Source of the DNA: an uncultured Lachnospiraceae bacterium
GTDB lineage: Bacteria > Bacillota > Clostridia > Lachnospirales > Lachnospiraceae
Reading direction: 5' to 3'
Assembly (NCBI GenBank): GCA_910578825.1
Contig: CAJTSB010000001.1
Location: 175,402-239,401, forward strand
Length of the DNA stretch: 64,000 bases
Shown: positions 51,743-61,358 of the stretch, piece after piece
Layout of the letters: each line of letters opens with the position of its first letter
Numbering within the stretch: the stretch's first letter is position 1
Notes under the pieces: generated by a model
What the model saw: the letters and a program-made list of their open reading frames with translations, nothing else
Told to the model about the DNA's origin: nothing
The model's database searches: none
Translations under genes and position numbers: made by a program

Positions 51743-52933
51743 ATGTCAGTCTATAAGGATGAGCAAAGAGGAACATGGTATTGTATGTTCCGACACCATG
51801 ATTGGACAGGTAAACAGAAACAAAAATGCAAAAGAGATTTCAAGACCAAGAAGGAAACAAAGGAATACGAAGAAGAATTTCTGCATACAACGGAAGCTGA
51901 CATGAATATGAAAATGGGAGCTTTTATAGAGGTTTATTTTAGGGATAAGCAGGGTGAATTGAAAGAACGGTCAATCAAGAATAAGAGATATATGATTGAA
52001 CGGCATATCCTTCCGTATTTTGAAAATAAGTCCATGAATGAAATTACACCGGCAGACATTATCCAATGGCAGAACAAAATGCGGGAGGCAGGATATTCGC
52101 AGACATACCTGCAGATGCTTCAGAATCAGATGACAGCGTTATTTACTCACGCTTCAAACATCTACAACCTGACAAACAATCCCTGCAAGAAAGTAAAGAA
52201 AATGGGAAAGTCAGATGCGGATAAAATGGAATTCTGGACTTATGAGGAGTACCAGCAATTCATTAATACGATTGAAGTGGGAAGTAGATATTATGTGCTG
52301 TTTGAGATTTTATTCTGGACAGGAATGCGCATCGGAGAATTACTTGCTGTAACGAAGAATGACATTGACTTTCAGGAGAATAAAATCTCCATTTCAAAAA
52401 CCTACTACCGTACAGGGGGAAAAGATGTCATCACAACGCCTAAGACGGAACAGTCAGTCAGGACAATAGATATTCTCGAATTTCTGACGCAGGAAATCAA
52501 GGCGTATTGTGATAAGCTGTATGAATTTCCTGATAGCGAAAGGCTTTTCCCCATTGTATGTGAAGCAGTGCAGCATAAAATGGTAAGGCACATTCAGAAA
52601 TCGGGAGTAAAAAGAATCAGGGTGCATGATCTAAGACATTCCGCATGTGCGTATCTTGCACATCAGGGAGTGGCGCCTATGGTCATCAAGGAACGCATGG
52701 GACATAAGGACATCAAGATTACTCTGAATACATATGGGCATTTATATCCTAACGAGCAGAAGAAAGTTGCAGATATGCTAAACCGGAAGAGAAATGAAGC
52801 TGAAAATGGAAATGCCCCTGCTGGCAACAGAGACATTTCGGATGCAGATCAAATGTCATGGGTTCGGAAAATGAACAACATTAGGGCAAGGGCGGATGAA
52901 ATTGTGAAAGATGAGATTATCTATACTTTGTAA
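51743..52933 (+). CDS. Tyrosine recombinase / integrase
   Basis: 396 residues from the ATG at 51743 with AAAGGAG 6 bp upstream. The ATG at 51701 would add 14 unrelated residues. The N-terminal arm-binding domain is AP2-like (SVYKDEQRGTWYCMFRHHD), followed by a SAM-like core-binding domain and the catalytic domain with R (TGMRIGELL), HxxR (HDLRHSACAYLAHQG), the GHKDIKITLNTYGH segment and the nucleophilic Tyr within it. It catalyses the tuf-directed integration and excision inferred from the flanking repeats. Confidence 0.93.
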   Translation: MSVYKDEQRGTWYCMFRHHDWTGKQKQKCKRDFKTKKETKEYEEEFLHTTEADMNMKMGAFIEVYFRDKQGELKERSIKNKRYMIERHILPYFENKSMNEITPADIIQWQNKMREAGYSQTYLQMLQNQMTALFTHASNIYNLTNNPCKKVKKMGKSDADKMEFWTYEEYQQFINTIEVGSRYYVLFEILFWTGMRIGELLAVTKNDIDFQENKISISKTYYRTGGKDVITTPKTEQSVRTIDILEFLTQEIKAYCDKLYEFPDSERLFPIVCEAVQHKMVRHIQKSGVKRIRVHDLRHSACAYLAHQGVAPMVIKERMGHKDIKITLNTYGHLYPNEQKKVADMLNRKRNEAENGNAPAGNRDISDADQMSWVRKMNNIRARADEIVKDEIIYTL

Positions 52934-53014
52934 AAAATAGCGTACTACTATTTTTGCGGTATTGTTCAGCTTAGGGGGATTGATAAAAAATTTTTTCTTA
53001 TCGCAGGACGATTG

Positions 53015-53090
53015 TATGTGAAAACGGAATGGCTGTCAAGGTTATATGAACGCCTTTGGGCGACCTTGACAGCCATTCCGTTTTCACATA
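53015..53090. repeat. Perfect 28-bp palindrome downstream of the integrase gene
   Basis: Arms 53015-53042 and 53063-53090 are exact reverse complements (TATGTGAAAACGGAATGGCT... ), with a 20-nt loop that itself holds CGCC-TTTG-GGCG. There is no T-run, so it is more than an ordinary terminator. The rest of the 577-bp spacer (52934-53510) has no convincing gene apart from the promoter and operator at its right end. Confidence 0.88.
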
Positions 53091-53414
53091 AGGTCGCAGT
53101 CAAGCGAGAAAAAATATTTCTGGCATATTCATGCCAACTGTTTATATCATTTGCCAGAAACAAGAAAGCAGGTACTGCTTGTCGCCATCCATTCATAGGT
53201 CGGAAAATCTGCAATAGTTGGTATTTATCAATAGCTGGAATAGCAAGCACTGGATGCGTATATACGCACCCTCAAAAAATTCATTTTTCCTAATGAGAAA
53301 AAAATATTTTTTGATTACACAGGGGAAATTTCCCTGACCCCTTTGGCATAGATTTTTTTATGTTTACCATTACAAAGTGTTAGAATTTATATTGCTAGAA
53401 AATGTGACGTGATT

Positions 53415-53446
53415 TATAAAATTCGCACAAAATCATATAAAATTCG
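53415..53446 (+). promoter_or_regulatory. Direct-repeat operator candidate
   Basis: TATAAAATTCG at 53415-53425 and again at 53436-53446, spaced by 21 bp (two helical turns). It abuts the -35 box of the next promoter and could be the site of the small regulator encoded directly downstream. Confidence 0.5.
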
Positions 53447-53475
53447 TTGAAAATAAAGAACATATGTGCTAAAAT
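53447..53475 (+). promoter_or_regulatory. Promoter of the defence-like operon
   Basis: TTGAAA at 53447-53452, 17-bp spacer, TAAAAT at 53470-53475, about 35 bp before the HTH gene. Confidence 0.7.
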
Positions 53476-53510
53476 GCAAGCTAGAGATAATTATTTTTTT
53501 GAGGTGGGAG

Positions 53511-53702
53511 ATGGATGATTATTGGATTGGAATAAATGAAGCCGCTAAGTATCTTGGAGTGAATAAAGATACAATTAGAAATTGGATTAAGAAGACGGAT
53601 ATTCCTGCTTGTAGAATGGGAAAGCTATGGAAGTTTAAGAAATCAGAGTTAGATGAGTGGGTGAAGAGTGGGAAAAGTGCATTTGTAGAAAATAGAAAAT
53701 AA
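53511..53702 (+). CDS. MerR/excisionase-type helix-turn-helix regulator
   Basis: 63 residues from the ATG at 53511 (GAGGTGGGAG upstream). The helix-turn-helix IGINEAAKYLGVNKDTIRNW and the wing IPACRMGKLWKFKKSELDEW are the HTH_17/excisionase fold. It is the first gene of the restriction-like operon, 77 bp before the nuclease-methyltransferase gene, which suggests it controls that operon rather than integration. The direct repeats just upstream are its likely target. Confidence 0.82.
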   Translation: MDDYWIGINEAAKYLGVNKDTIRNWIKKTDIPACRMGKLWKFKKSELDEWVKSGKSAFVENRK

Positions 53703-53779
53703 AATTGTCATTTAGGAATTATAACATTAGGAAAACAAGCTGCTAAATGTATAAATAACTAAAATAAATGGAGCATGAT

Positions 53780-56700
53780 ATGGATATGGAAAGACTGAAA
53801 AATCTTATAACAGCATATCAGAAGCATTTTTGGCAATATTCCAGTAAAGAATATAATGAGACAAATGTCAGAAATGAATTTGTAAATCCTTTTTTTGAAA
53901 TATTAGGCTGGGATGTGCTTAACAAGAGGAATCTTCCTCAGCATATGAGAGAGGTAAGGCACGAAGCCTCTGTATTGGTGAAAGAAGAGGGAAGGAACAA
54001 GAAGAAAAAGCCGGATTATGCTTTTTATCTAGGAAGTGAAGTCTGCTTTTTTCTTGAAACCAAGAAACCGGCTGTTAATATTATGGAAAGCAAGGAATCT
54101 GCTTTTCAGACAAGACGGTATGGTTGGAATGGAAATCTAAAGGCATCCGTTTTAACGAATTTTACGGATTTGATTATTTATGATACAACAATTCGCCCAA
54201 ATGAAAATGACGATGTCACAACGGCTATGGTCGCACATTTTCATTATACTGATTATGAAGAGCAAATAGATGAGATTTCACGCTTGTTATCTTATAAATC
54301 AATTACATCGGGTACATTTCAAGAAATATTTGCAGATAGAAATAGTTCTATAAAAAAAGAACCATTTGACCAGTATTTTTTAAATCAAATAAGTGCGTGG
54401 AGGTTAAAACTTGGTCAAAATATTTTTGAAATGAGTTCTAATATAGACGAGGAGAGTTTGAATATTTTTGTGCAAAGGCTAATCAATAGAATTGTATTTC
54501 TTAGAATATGTGAAGACAGGAATCTTGAGGAATATGCACAATTAAAAAATATTCAAAATTTTGGCGAGTTAAAAAAGATTTTTAGGGATGCTGATAAAAA
54601 ATATAATTCAGGTCTATTTGACTTGTTGGATGAAGAAAGAATAAAAATTGCAGATCAAGTGTTGATTGATATTTTTAAAGAATTGTATTATCCAAACAGT
54701 TGTTATGAATTTAGTATTGTTGATCCTTATATTATAGGACAGATATATGAACTTTTCTTGGAAGAGAAATTAGCTATACAAGAAAATGGACTAAAAATCA
54801 TCAAAAAGCCTGAAATAGTAGATGCGCAGGGTGTAGTCAACACGCCTAAAAACATTACGGATATTGTAGTAAAAGAGACTCTGGAGCCTTTATATCAGAC
54901 AAACAGCTTCCACCAATGGGAAACATATCATGTTTTGGATATATGCTGTGGTTCAGGAAATTTTTTGCTGTCAGCATATGAGTATATTGTGAATCAGTAT
55001 ATTACATATTTTGTAGAGAACGATATGGAGCAGGCAATATCAAGTGGTTGGATTATTCCCAAAGGGGAGGATGCCTATGCTTTGTCATATATCAGAAAAG
55101 TTTTAATTTTAAAAAATAACATTTTTGGTGTGGATATAGACAGCCTCGCTGTAGAGGTTGCAAAATTTAGCTTGCTAATCAAATTGATAGAGGATTCCTC
55201 ATTAAATGAAATGCAGGATTACAGAAAGAGTCATCATTGCAAGATATTGCCTAATTTAGATGATAACATTAAAAACGGAAACAGTTTGGTGAGTGCCGAC
55301 TATTTGAAATATAATGATACCTTGTTTTGTGATTCATATTTAGTGCAAAAAATAAAGTTGTTTGATTTTAAAAGTGAATTAGGCATTGAAAAATTTGATG
55401 CTATTGTGGGAAATCCACCGTATATCCGTGTACAAAATTTAGTTCAATATTCAAAAAGTGAATATGAATATTTTAAATCTGGCATGTCTGGATTTGATAG
55501 CGCACAGAGTGAGTTGCTTGATAAATATTATTTATTCTTGGAAAGGGGTTTGCAACTACTTTCCTCAAAGGGAAAATTGGGATATATTATCCCGCATAAA
55601 TTTATGCTTATTAAGACAGGAAAGGTGCTAAGGTCAATTTTATCCAATAAAAAATGTGTTTCCAAAATTATTCATTTTGGGACAGAGCAAGTGTTTGTAG
55701 GACGTAGTACCTATACTTGCCTGCTATTTTTGGATAGTGTGGTCAGAAAGGATTTTGAAATAGGTTTTGTGAATGACTTAGCAAGGTATTATGCTACAGG
55801 CAACATAAATCTAAGAAAGTATCCAATCGAATATTTAAGCGAAGCATCGTGGAGTTTTTTGTCAGAGGATATTTTAAATGTGTTGGAGGATATTAAGGAA
55901 AAGTGCCACCCACTGGCAGAGTATGCAGATATTTTTGTTGGGCTTCAGACAAGTGCAGATAATATTTATATCATAAAGCCAGAAAGTGTTTCAGAAGGGT
56001 ATGTTTCTTTTTTTGATAAGAATGGAGTATTACAAGCGGTTGAGGAAAGAATTTTAAAGCCATGTATATATGATGTGTCTTTAGAAAAATATGACAAAAT
56101 AGAAGCAAATAGAATGATGATTTTTCCGTACCATATAGTTGATGGCAAGCATTTCCTTTATTCCATAGAGGAAATGAAGAGCCAATTTCCCAAAACATGG
56201 ATATATTTTGAAATGTTCAAGGATGAGTTAGAAAAAAGAAAAAGAACGGACAAAAAGCCAGAAAGGTGGTATGGTTTCGGAAGAAGTCAGAGTTTAAAAA
56301 GGTTTTCGGGTAAAGACCATTTGATTTGCCCTGTTCTTTCAACCGAAGGGAATTATGTATTTGATGATGCAAGCATATGTTTTACTGGCGGAGGAAACGG
56401 CCCATTTTATGGAATAGAAATGATGCAAGATACGAAGGAGTCTATTTTTTATATTCAGGCGTTGTTAAACCATTGGCTGCTTGAAAGAGTTGTGAAAAGC
56501 AAAGCCAGTAAGTTCCGGGGAGACTATTATTCTCATGGGAAACAATTTATTGAGAAATTACCCATATATAAGATTGATTTTGAGGATTCCAATGAAACGA
56601 AAATTCACGACCATATTGTTGATTCTGTGCGAAAATTAATGCAATTAAAAAAAGAGCGGGATGAGCAAAGAACCAGAGAACAGAGAAAATCTTTCGAGAG

Positions 56701-56806
56701 TTTGATAAATATGGAAGAAAGGTGTTTGGAAGAATATATAACCAATTTATACGGAGCGAAAGAGGTTGTAAAGGAGATTTCTGATGAAGATGAAAGAAGG
56801 TTTTAA
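53780..56806 (+). CDS. Type IIG-like restriction-modification protein (PD-ExK nuclease and Eco57I-type methyltransferase)
   Basis: 1008 residues from the ATG at 53780 (GGAG 6 bp upstream; ATGs at 53768 and 53786 are alternatives). The N-terminal ~150 residues have a nuclease-like motif: PDYAFYL (D78) and FFLETKKP (E93, K95), as in HsdR-type PD-(D/E)XK domains. A helical stretch follows, then an N6-adenine methyltransferase with motif I DICCGSGNFLLSAYEY (~387) and motif IV AIVGNPPYI (~544). The C-terminal third may be target recognition (GLQTSADNIYII). It would cut and methylate specific DNA from one chain. Its end overlaps the next gene by 23 bp. Confidence 0.85.
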   Translation: MDMERLKNLITAYQKHFWQYSSKEYNETNVRNEFVNPFFEILGWDVLNKRNLPQHMREVRHEASVLVKEEGRNKKKKPDYAFYLGSEVCFFLETKKPAVNIMESKESAFQTRRYGWNGNLKASVLTNFTDLIIYDTTIRPNENDDVTTAMVAHFHYTDYEEQIDEISRLLSYKSITSGTFQEIFADRNSSIKKEPFDQYFLNQISAWRLKLGQNIFEMSSNIDEESLNIFVQRLINRIVFLRICEDRNLEEYAQLKNIQNFGELKKIFRDADKKYNSGLFDLLDEERIKIADQVLIDIFKELYYPNSCYEFSIVDPYIIGQIYELFLEEKLAIQENGLKIIKKPEIVDAQGVVNTPKNITDIVVKETLEPLYQTNSFHQWETYHVLDICCGSGNFLLSAYEYIVNQYITYFVENDMEQAISSGWIIPKGEDAYALSYIRKVLILKNNIFGVDIDSLAVEVAKFSLLIKLIEDSSLNEMQDYRKSHHCKILPNLDDNIKNGNSLVSADYLKYNDTLFCDSYLVQKIKLFDFKSELGIEKFDAIVGNPPYIRVQNLVQYSKSEYEYFKSGMSGFDSAQSELLDKYYLFLERGLQLLSSKGKLGYIIPHKFMLIKTGKVLRSILSNKKCVSKIIHFGTEQVFVGRSTYTCLLFLDSVVRKDFEIGFVNDLARYYATGNINLRKYPIEYLSEASWSFLSEDILNVLEDIKEKCHPLAEYADIFVGLQTSADNIYIIKPESVSEGYVSFFDKNGVLQAVEERILKPCIYDVSLEKYDKIEANRMMIFPYHIVDGKHFLYSIEEMKSQFPKTWIYFEMFKDELEKRKRTDKKPERWYGFGRSQSLKRFSGKDHLICPVLSTEGNYVFDDASICFTGGGNGPFYGIEMMQDTKESIFYIQALLNHWLLERVVKSKASKFRGDYYSHGKQFIEKLPIYKIDFEDSNETKIHDHIVDSVRKLMQLKKERDEQRTREQRKSFESLINMEERCLEEYITNLYGAKEVVKEISDEDERRF

Positions 56807-58409
56807 CAAACTGCGAGGCGGATATTACACGCCAAAAATAATAACTGATTTTATTTGCAATTGGACAATTAACAATAAAACAGAATCGGTATTAGAACCT
56901 AGCTGTGGGGATGGAGCATTTATTTCTTCGGCAATAGAGCGATTGGATTCTGTAAAAGAAATGAAGAATCAAATTCATATTGTTACAGGGATTGAATTGT
57001 GTCAGGAGGAAGCTGATAAGGCGTCTTTATATGATGCAGACATTATTTGTTCTGATTTTTTTGAATACTACAGAGATTTTATAGCCGGTAAGAAAAAATT
57101 TGATGTCATTATCGGAAATCCGCCATTTATACGCTATCAAAATTTTAATCCATCTTCCAGAGAAATTGCGTTTACATATATGAGGGATGCTGGATTGCAT
57201 CCAACGAAACTGACAAATATCTGGTTGCCTTTTTTGATATTGTCTTCAATGGCACTGAATAAAAATGGCAGAATAGGAATGGTGATACCGGCGGAACTAT
57301 TTCAAGTTAATTATGCGGGGGAAGCACGGGAATTTTTAGCAGAGTATTTTGAGAGAATTACATTGATTACTTTTCAGCATTTGGTTTTTGATGAAATACA
57401 GCAGGAAGTGGTTTTGTTTTTAGGAGAAAAGAAATCATCAATAAAAGGTATGCAAGTGATTGAATTGAAAGATTTAGAGGATTTGAAGAATTTGGATCTA
57501 AAGAAATTTTACGATATAGAGGTAAAGGAATTAAGGCATAATGATGAAAAATGGGTTGAATATTTCTTGAACTGCGAGGAAATAGAACTGCTTAGAAAAC
57601 TTCGGGAAAATCCAGAGATTACAGCAACAACCGATTTGTTTGAAATCAATGTAGGGTTAGTAAGTGGAGAAAATAATTTTTTCCTCTTGAATCAAAATAT
57701 GGTTAATGAATATCAATTGGCAAATGCAACTAAGATGGTTATTGGAAAGACAGAACAGTTAAAGGGTGTTATTCTGTCAGAAAATGATTTTGAGAATTTG
57801 ATAAAAAAAGGGAAAAAGGTATATATGTTTATGCCGCCTAATCTGCCTTTTTCAGAACTCAGCAAAGAAGAGCAGGATTATATTGAATATGGGGAGTCAA
57901 TGGGATATCATCAAGGTTATAAATGCCGCATTAGGAAAAACTGGTATTGCGTGCCAAAATCATGGGAACCAGATGCATTTATTTTGCGTCAGGTAAATAG
58001 ATATCCTCGAATTATTTTGAATCATGTAAATGCTGTTAGTACAGATACAATTCATAAAGTCCGCTTTTTTGAAGGCGTGAACCCTGAGTATGTCGCGGCG
58101 GCCTTTTTAAATTCCTTTACATTGGCGTTGTCGGAGATAACAGGAAGAAGTTATGGCGGAGGGGTGCTGACTTTTGAGCCGGGAGAGATAAGAAAACTAA
58201 AGATTCCGATGAAAAATGCACAGATGCTGGATGTAGAGAAAATTGACCGTCTGGTGCGTGATAATCAAATAGAGGAAGTTCTTTCGTACACAGATGGGGT
58301 TCTGTTAAAAGACGGAATAGGCCTTTCGGATTGTCAAATTCAAACGCTGAGAGGTATATGGATAAAATTGAGCAATCGTCGGCTGGGAAGGAAAGAGCGG
58401 GTTGCATAA
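56784..58409 (+). CDS. Eco57I-type N6-adenine DNA methyltransferase
   Basis: 541 residues. It starts GGYYTPKIITDFIC (the YTP entry of this family), then SAM motif I LEPSCGDGAFISSAI and motif IV VIIGNPPFIRYQNF. A C-terminal specificity-like half includes NVGLVSGENNFF, which parallels the GLQTSADN segment of the upstream protein. No nuclease motif is visible. The start overlaps the previous gene and uses AAAGGAG 7 bp upstream, so translation is coupled. It may protect the second strand or a different target from the first enzyme. Confidence 0.86.
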   Translation: MKMKEGFNKLRGGYYTPKIITDFICNWTINNKTESVLEPSCGDGAFISSAIERLDSVKEMKNQIHIVTGIELCQEEADKASLYDADIICSDFFEYYRDFIAGKKKFDVIIGNPPFIRYQNFNPSSREIAFTYMRDAGLHPTKLTNIWLPFLILSSMALNKNGRIGMVIPAELFQVNYAGEAREFLAEYFERITLITFQHLVFDEIQQEVVLFLGEKKSSIKGMQVIELKDLEDLKNLDLKKFYDIEVKELRHNDEKWVEYFLNCEEIELLRKLRENPEITATTDLFEINVGLVSGENNFFLLNQNMVNEYQLANATKMVIGKTEQLKGVILSENDFENLIKKGKKVYMFMPPNLPFSELSKEEQDYIEYGESMGYHQGYKCRIRKNWYCVPKSWEPDAFILRQVNRYPRIILNHVNAVSTDTIHKVRFFEGVNPEYVAAAFLNSFTLALSEITGRSYGGGVLTFEPGEIRKLKIPMKNAQMLDVEKIDRLVRDNQIEEVLSYTDGVLLKDGIGLSDCQIQTLRGIWIKLSNRRLGRKERVA

Positions 58410-58425
58410 GGGAGTGAGAATATAG

Positions 58426-59514
58426 TTGAAAACAATTATCACAGATAATATTGAATGTGAATGCAAAAATATGATAGCTGCATTTTTGGATACGGATTTC
58501 ATCATGCAAAAAATTTTGCAGTCTTATCCGAATCTTTCTGGTGCGAAACAGAAAAGCGTTTCAGAGGATATTAGATTTTATGTTAATCAAGGGTTGGAGT
58601 TATATTCTGTAAGTGATACGAGTGTTAATACGATACCATTGACATTATTTTATTCCTTGAATAATTTTGTGAAAGCTGCTTATTTATTGCGTTTTCCGAA
58701 TTTGTCTCTTGCAGGAAGTCATGGATTAGATTTGAAAACAAATGAATTAGAGAAGTGTAATAGTCTTGGGGAGATACCCGTTCATTTTACACAGAAGGGA
58801 ACATTTCCTAATCTGATGGAGGTTACAAAGGATAAGTTTAATTTGACAGATGTTGTAGTATTAAAGGATTTGTTTTCTGTTTTTCCAGAGTTATGTGGTA
58901 TTTATTCTTTGATTTATTCGGAAGAACCAAATGTGTTCTTGTTACAGGCGAAAACCGGAGATATTGGTACATACAATGTTTTTTATGAAACTGATGATGA
59001 AGAGGCAATTTTGAAAAAGAATACATCTCTGTTGGATGAGAATGGATATCATATGTATATAGATAAAAACTATCTTGGGCTCAGAGGGGAATTGTTATTG
59101 ACGGCGGATAGTTGGGGAAAAGAGGAAAATGTTATATATTATGATTCTTATGGGAATAAATATTGTACTGTTGGAATTGAAGTTGCCAACAAGATAGTGA
59201 AACCATCTAAAGTTTGTATTTTATATATTTTCTATTATGTTTTTAGTATGCTTGTGAGATACCATCCTCATCTATGGATGAAATATTGTAATTCAAAAGA
59301 TGTTTCAATAATTAGTAAGCTTATGACAACGGTTAAAAATATTTCTCTTATTGAGGTTATTCAATTGTTATGTGATGAAAAATATATATTTACATCGAAA
59401 ATTGCAGATATTGAGAAAGATTTTGATTATTCTGATATTTTGAAGAATATTCTAAAGGAAGTAGAACGAGAGAATCGCAGACTTGGAAAATCTATACTTC
59501 TAAATTATATATAA
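58426..59514 (+). CDS. YaaC-like protein
   Basis: 362 residues from a TTG start behind AAGGGAGTGAG, 16 bp after the methyltransferase gene. The middle IPLTLFYSLNNFVKAAYLL followed by SLAGSHGLDL matches the YaaC family, as does the C-terminal MLVRYHPHLWMKYCN with a long helix. The family's biochemical role is unknown. Its HEPN-like helical look and position inside a restriction operon suggest a helper or effector, which is inference. No membrane or metal motif is seen. Confidence 0.68.
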   Translation: MKTIITDNIECECKNMIAAFLDTDFIMQKILQSYPNLSGAKQKSVSEDIRFYVNQGLELYSVSDTSVNTIPLTLFYSLNNFVKAAYLLRFPNLSLAGSHGLDLKTNELEKCNSLGEIPVHFTQKGTFPNLMEVTKDKFNLTDVVVLKDLFSVFPELCGIYSLIYSEEPNVFLLQAKTGDIGTYNVFYETDDEEAILKKNTSLLDENGYHMYIDKNYLGLRGELLLTADSWGKEENVIYYDSYGNKYCTVGIEVANKIVKPSKVCILYIFYYVFSMLVRYHPHLWMKYCNSKDVSIISKLMTTVKNISLIEVIQLLCDEKYIFTSKIADIEKDFDYSDILKNILKEVERENRRLGKSILLNYI

Positions 59515-59616
59515 TTGTAGAATATAATCTTGTGTTGAAAATCTTTGATTGAGTTAGTGGTGGAAAACTTGGGTAAAAAATATGAGAAGTAAAATATAGC
59601 TTTAGGAGAATGCAGG

Positions 59617-61347
59617 ATGGATGGAGTAGGAATTAATTTAAAAACTTTAATGCAGTCAAAAGCATTAGAGGTTCCCTTTTTTCAAAGACCATATGTGTGG
59701 GAGGAAGAGCACTTTGAAGCTCTCATTGATAGCTTTGAAGATTCACCCAAAAATGTAATGCCTTTTTTTGGGAGTGTGATACTTAAAGAGTTTGGAGGCA
59801 GTGATAGTGGGAAATATTTAGTGATTGACGGACAACAGAGATGTATGACATTTAGTATATTGATTCGTGCAATATTAGATGTATGTTCAGGTAATAGATA
59901 TCTTTCTGCGACTCAAGAAACGAGATTGGTGGATTGTATTTATGGCGTGAATGAGGATTCAGATGGGAATGAATTTTATATTACAAAACTTACGCCTTCT
60001 AACCCAGATAAAAAATCTTTTGATAGAGTTATGTGTGCTGAAGTAGACAGGCCACTTGATTTGGATGAAAACACAAAAGATGCCATAGAAAAAGCTTACA
60101 AATTTTTTTATGATTACTTTTCGATAAATTCTGATAAAATTAAAATATTCTATGGAAAACTTAATTCAGATAATAATAGTATTATCAAGATTAGTCTCAC
60201 AACCTCTGATGATGAGCAGAAAATATTTGATTCCGTAAATAGCATGGGTAAGTCATTATCTAATGCTGACATTATTAAAAATTATATTTTTCAAAAACTT
60301 AGGGAAAATGCAAAAGATGATGAGGTTAGGAAAAACCAAGTTACAGATTTATACAATAAAAAATGGGATGCGGTTTTCTATGCTGATGATAAGAAAGAGT
60401 TTTGGTATAAAGAATTAACAGTAGGACGATTGAAAACAGATAATTTAGAATGTTTTTTAAAGGATTTTGCAATTGTTAAAGGAATCTATGCGGCAAAAAA
60501 GACTTCAGGAACATACGGATTATGTAATGCTTTTAAAGAGTATATTAAAGGATACGAGGAATTGAATGAATTTATATGGTCAGATTACCAGAATCGCTTA
60601 TTATTAATATTAGATAACCTTAATACCACAACTTTTAATCCATATGTATTAAAAGTTCTGAAGGAACTTCCAGAAGAAGCGGAAACAAGATTTGCTAACT
60701 TAGAAAAATTTGTTTTACATAGGTTTATTTATGATGGTACAACTAAAAATTATAATCAATGTTGTGAAAAATTAATGTTTACAGATGATGATGCAAAATA
60801 TTTAAAAGAATATATGGAAGATTCTCCAGTAAATAATGATTCTTATAAATTGAGATTCAGAAAATTTAATAATACACAAGCCAGATTTATGATTTTTCTG
60901 ATTGAAATGTTGAGTAGAAATGGAGAGGAAGATTCATATTCCGATTTTCTTAAAATTGATACATATACATTGGAACACGTTATGCCTCAAAAGTGGCAAA
61001 CATCTTGGTACGATGTGCCTTCTTACGATGAAATGGGGAAACTTGTGGATAGGAATGATGTTGATAATTTTATACAGGGACGAAATAGAGCAATAAAATC
61101 ATTAGGAAATTGTGCGTTATTAACTTCAAAATTAAATGCTAAGATTAGCAACTCTAATTTTGCAACTAAGATAGAGGGGAAATCTGGGGCAAATTGTGGT
61201 GGTATGCGTAAATTCGCAGCATCGCTACTTACTACTAAAGATATTATTGCTGTTTATGATAATGCAAAAATATGGGATGAAAGAGAAATATATATGCATG
61301 AGAAAAAATACTTTGAAAAATTGAATGAGTTTTATAAATTTGAATAA
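59617..61347 (+). CDS. DUF262 / DUF1524 protein (GmrSD-like, type IV restriction)
   Basis: 576 residues. N-terminal DUF262 (ParB-like NTPase) with VPFFQRPYVWEEEHFE and the VIDGQQRCMTFSIL motif (near residue 70). Further on is SVNSMGKSLSNADIIKNYIF. C-terminal DUF1524 HNH-type nuclease segment TLEHVMPQKW (near residue 451) and SLGNCALLTSKLNAKISN. GmrSD family enzymes cut DNA with modified, glucosylated cytosines using an NTP. The protein is complete for the single-chain form. TTAGGAGAATGCAGG gives a clear start. A 102-bp spacer separates it from the YaaC-like gene. Confidence 0.88.
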   Translation: MDGVGINLKTLMQSKALEVPFFQRPYVWEEEHFEALIDSFEDSPKNVMPFFGSVILKEFGGSDSGKYLVIDGQQRCMTFSILIRAILDVCSGNRYLSATQETRLVDCIYGVNEDSDGNEFYITKLTPSNPDKKSFDRVMCAEVDRPLDLDENTKDAIEKAYKFFYDYFSINSDKIKIFYGKLNSDNNSIIKISLTTSDDEQKIFDSVNSMGKSLSNADIIKNYIFQKLRENAKDDEVRKNQVTDLYNKKWDAVFYADDKKEFWYKELTVGRLKTDNLECFLKDFAIVKGIYAAKKTSGTYGLCNAFKEYIKGYEELNEFIWSDYQNRLLLILDNLNTTTFNPYVLKVLKELPEEAETRFANLEKFVLHRFIYDGTTKNYNQCCEKLMFTDDDAKYLKEYMEDSPVNNDSYKLRFRKFNNTQARFMIFLIEMLSRNGEEDSYSDFLKIDTYTLEHVMPQKWQTSWYDVPSYDEMGKLVDRNDVDNFIQGRNRAIKSLGNCALLTSKLNAKISNSNFATKIEGKSGANCGGMRKFAASLLTTKDIIAVYDNAKIWDEREIYMHEKKYFEKLNEFYKFE

Positions 61348-61358
61348 AAATAGAAATT

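Noticed and set aside
53012..53293. 93-codon open frame over the 28-bp palindrome
   Set aside because: It has no ribosome binding site, consists partly of the palindrome read through, and has atypical composition. The DNA structure explains it better.
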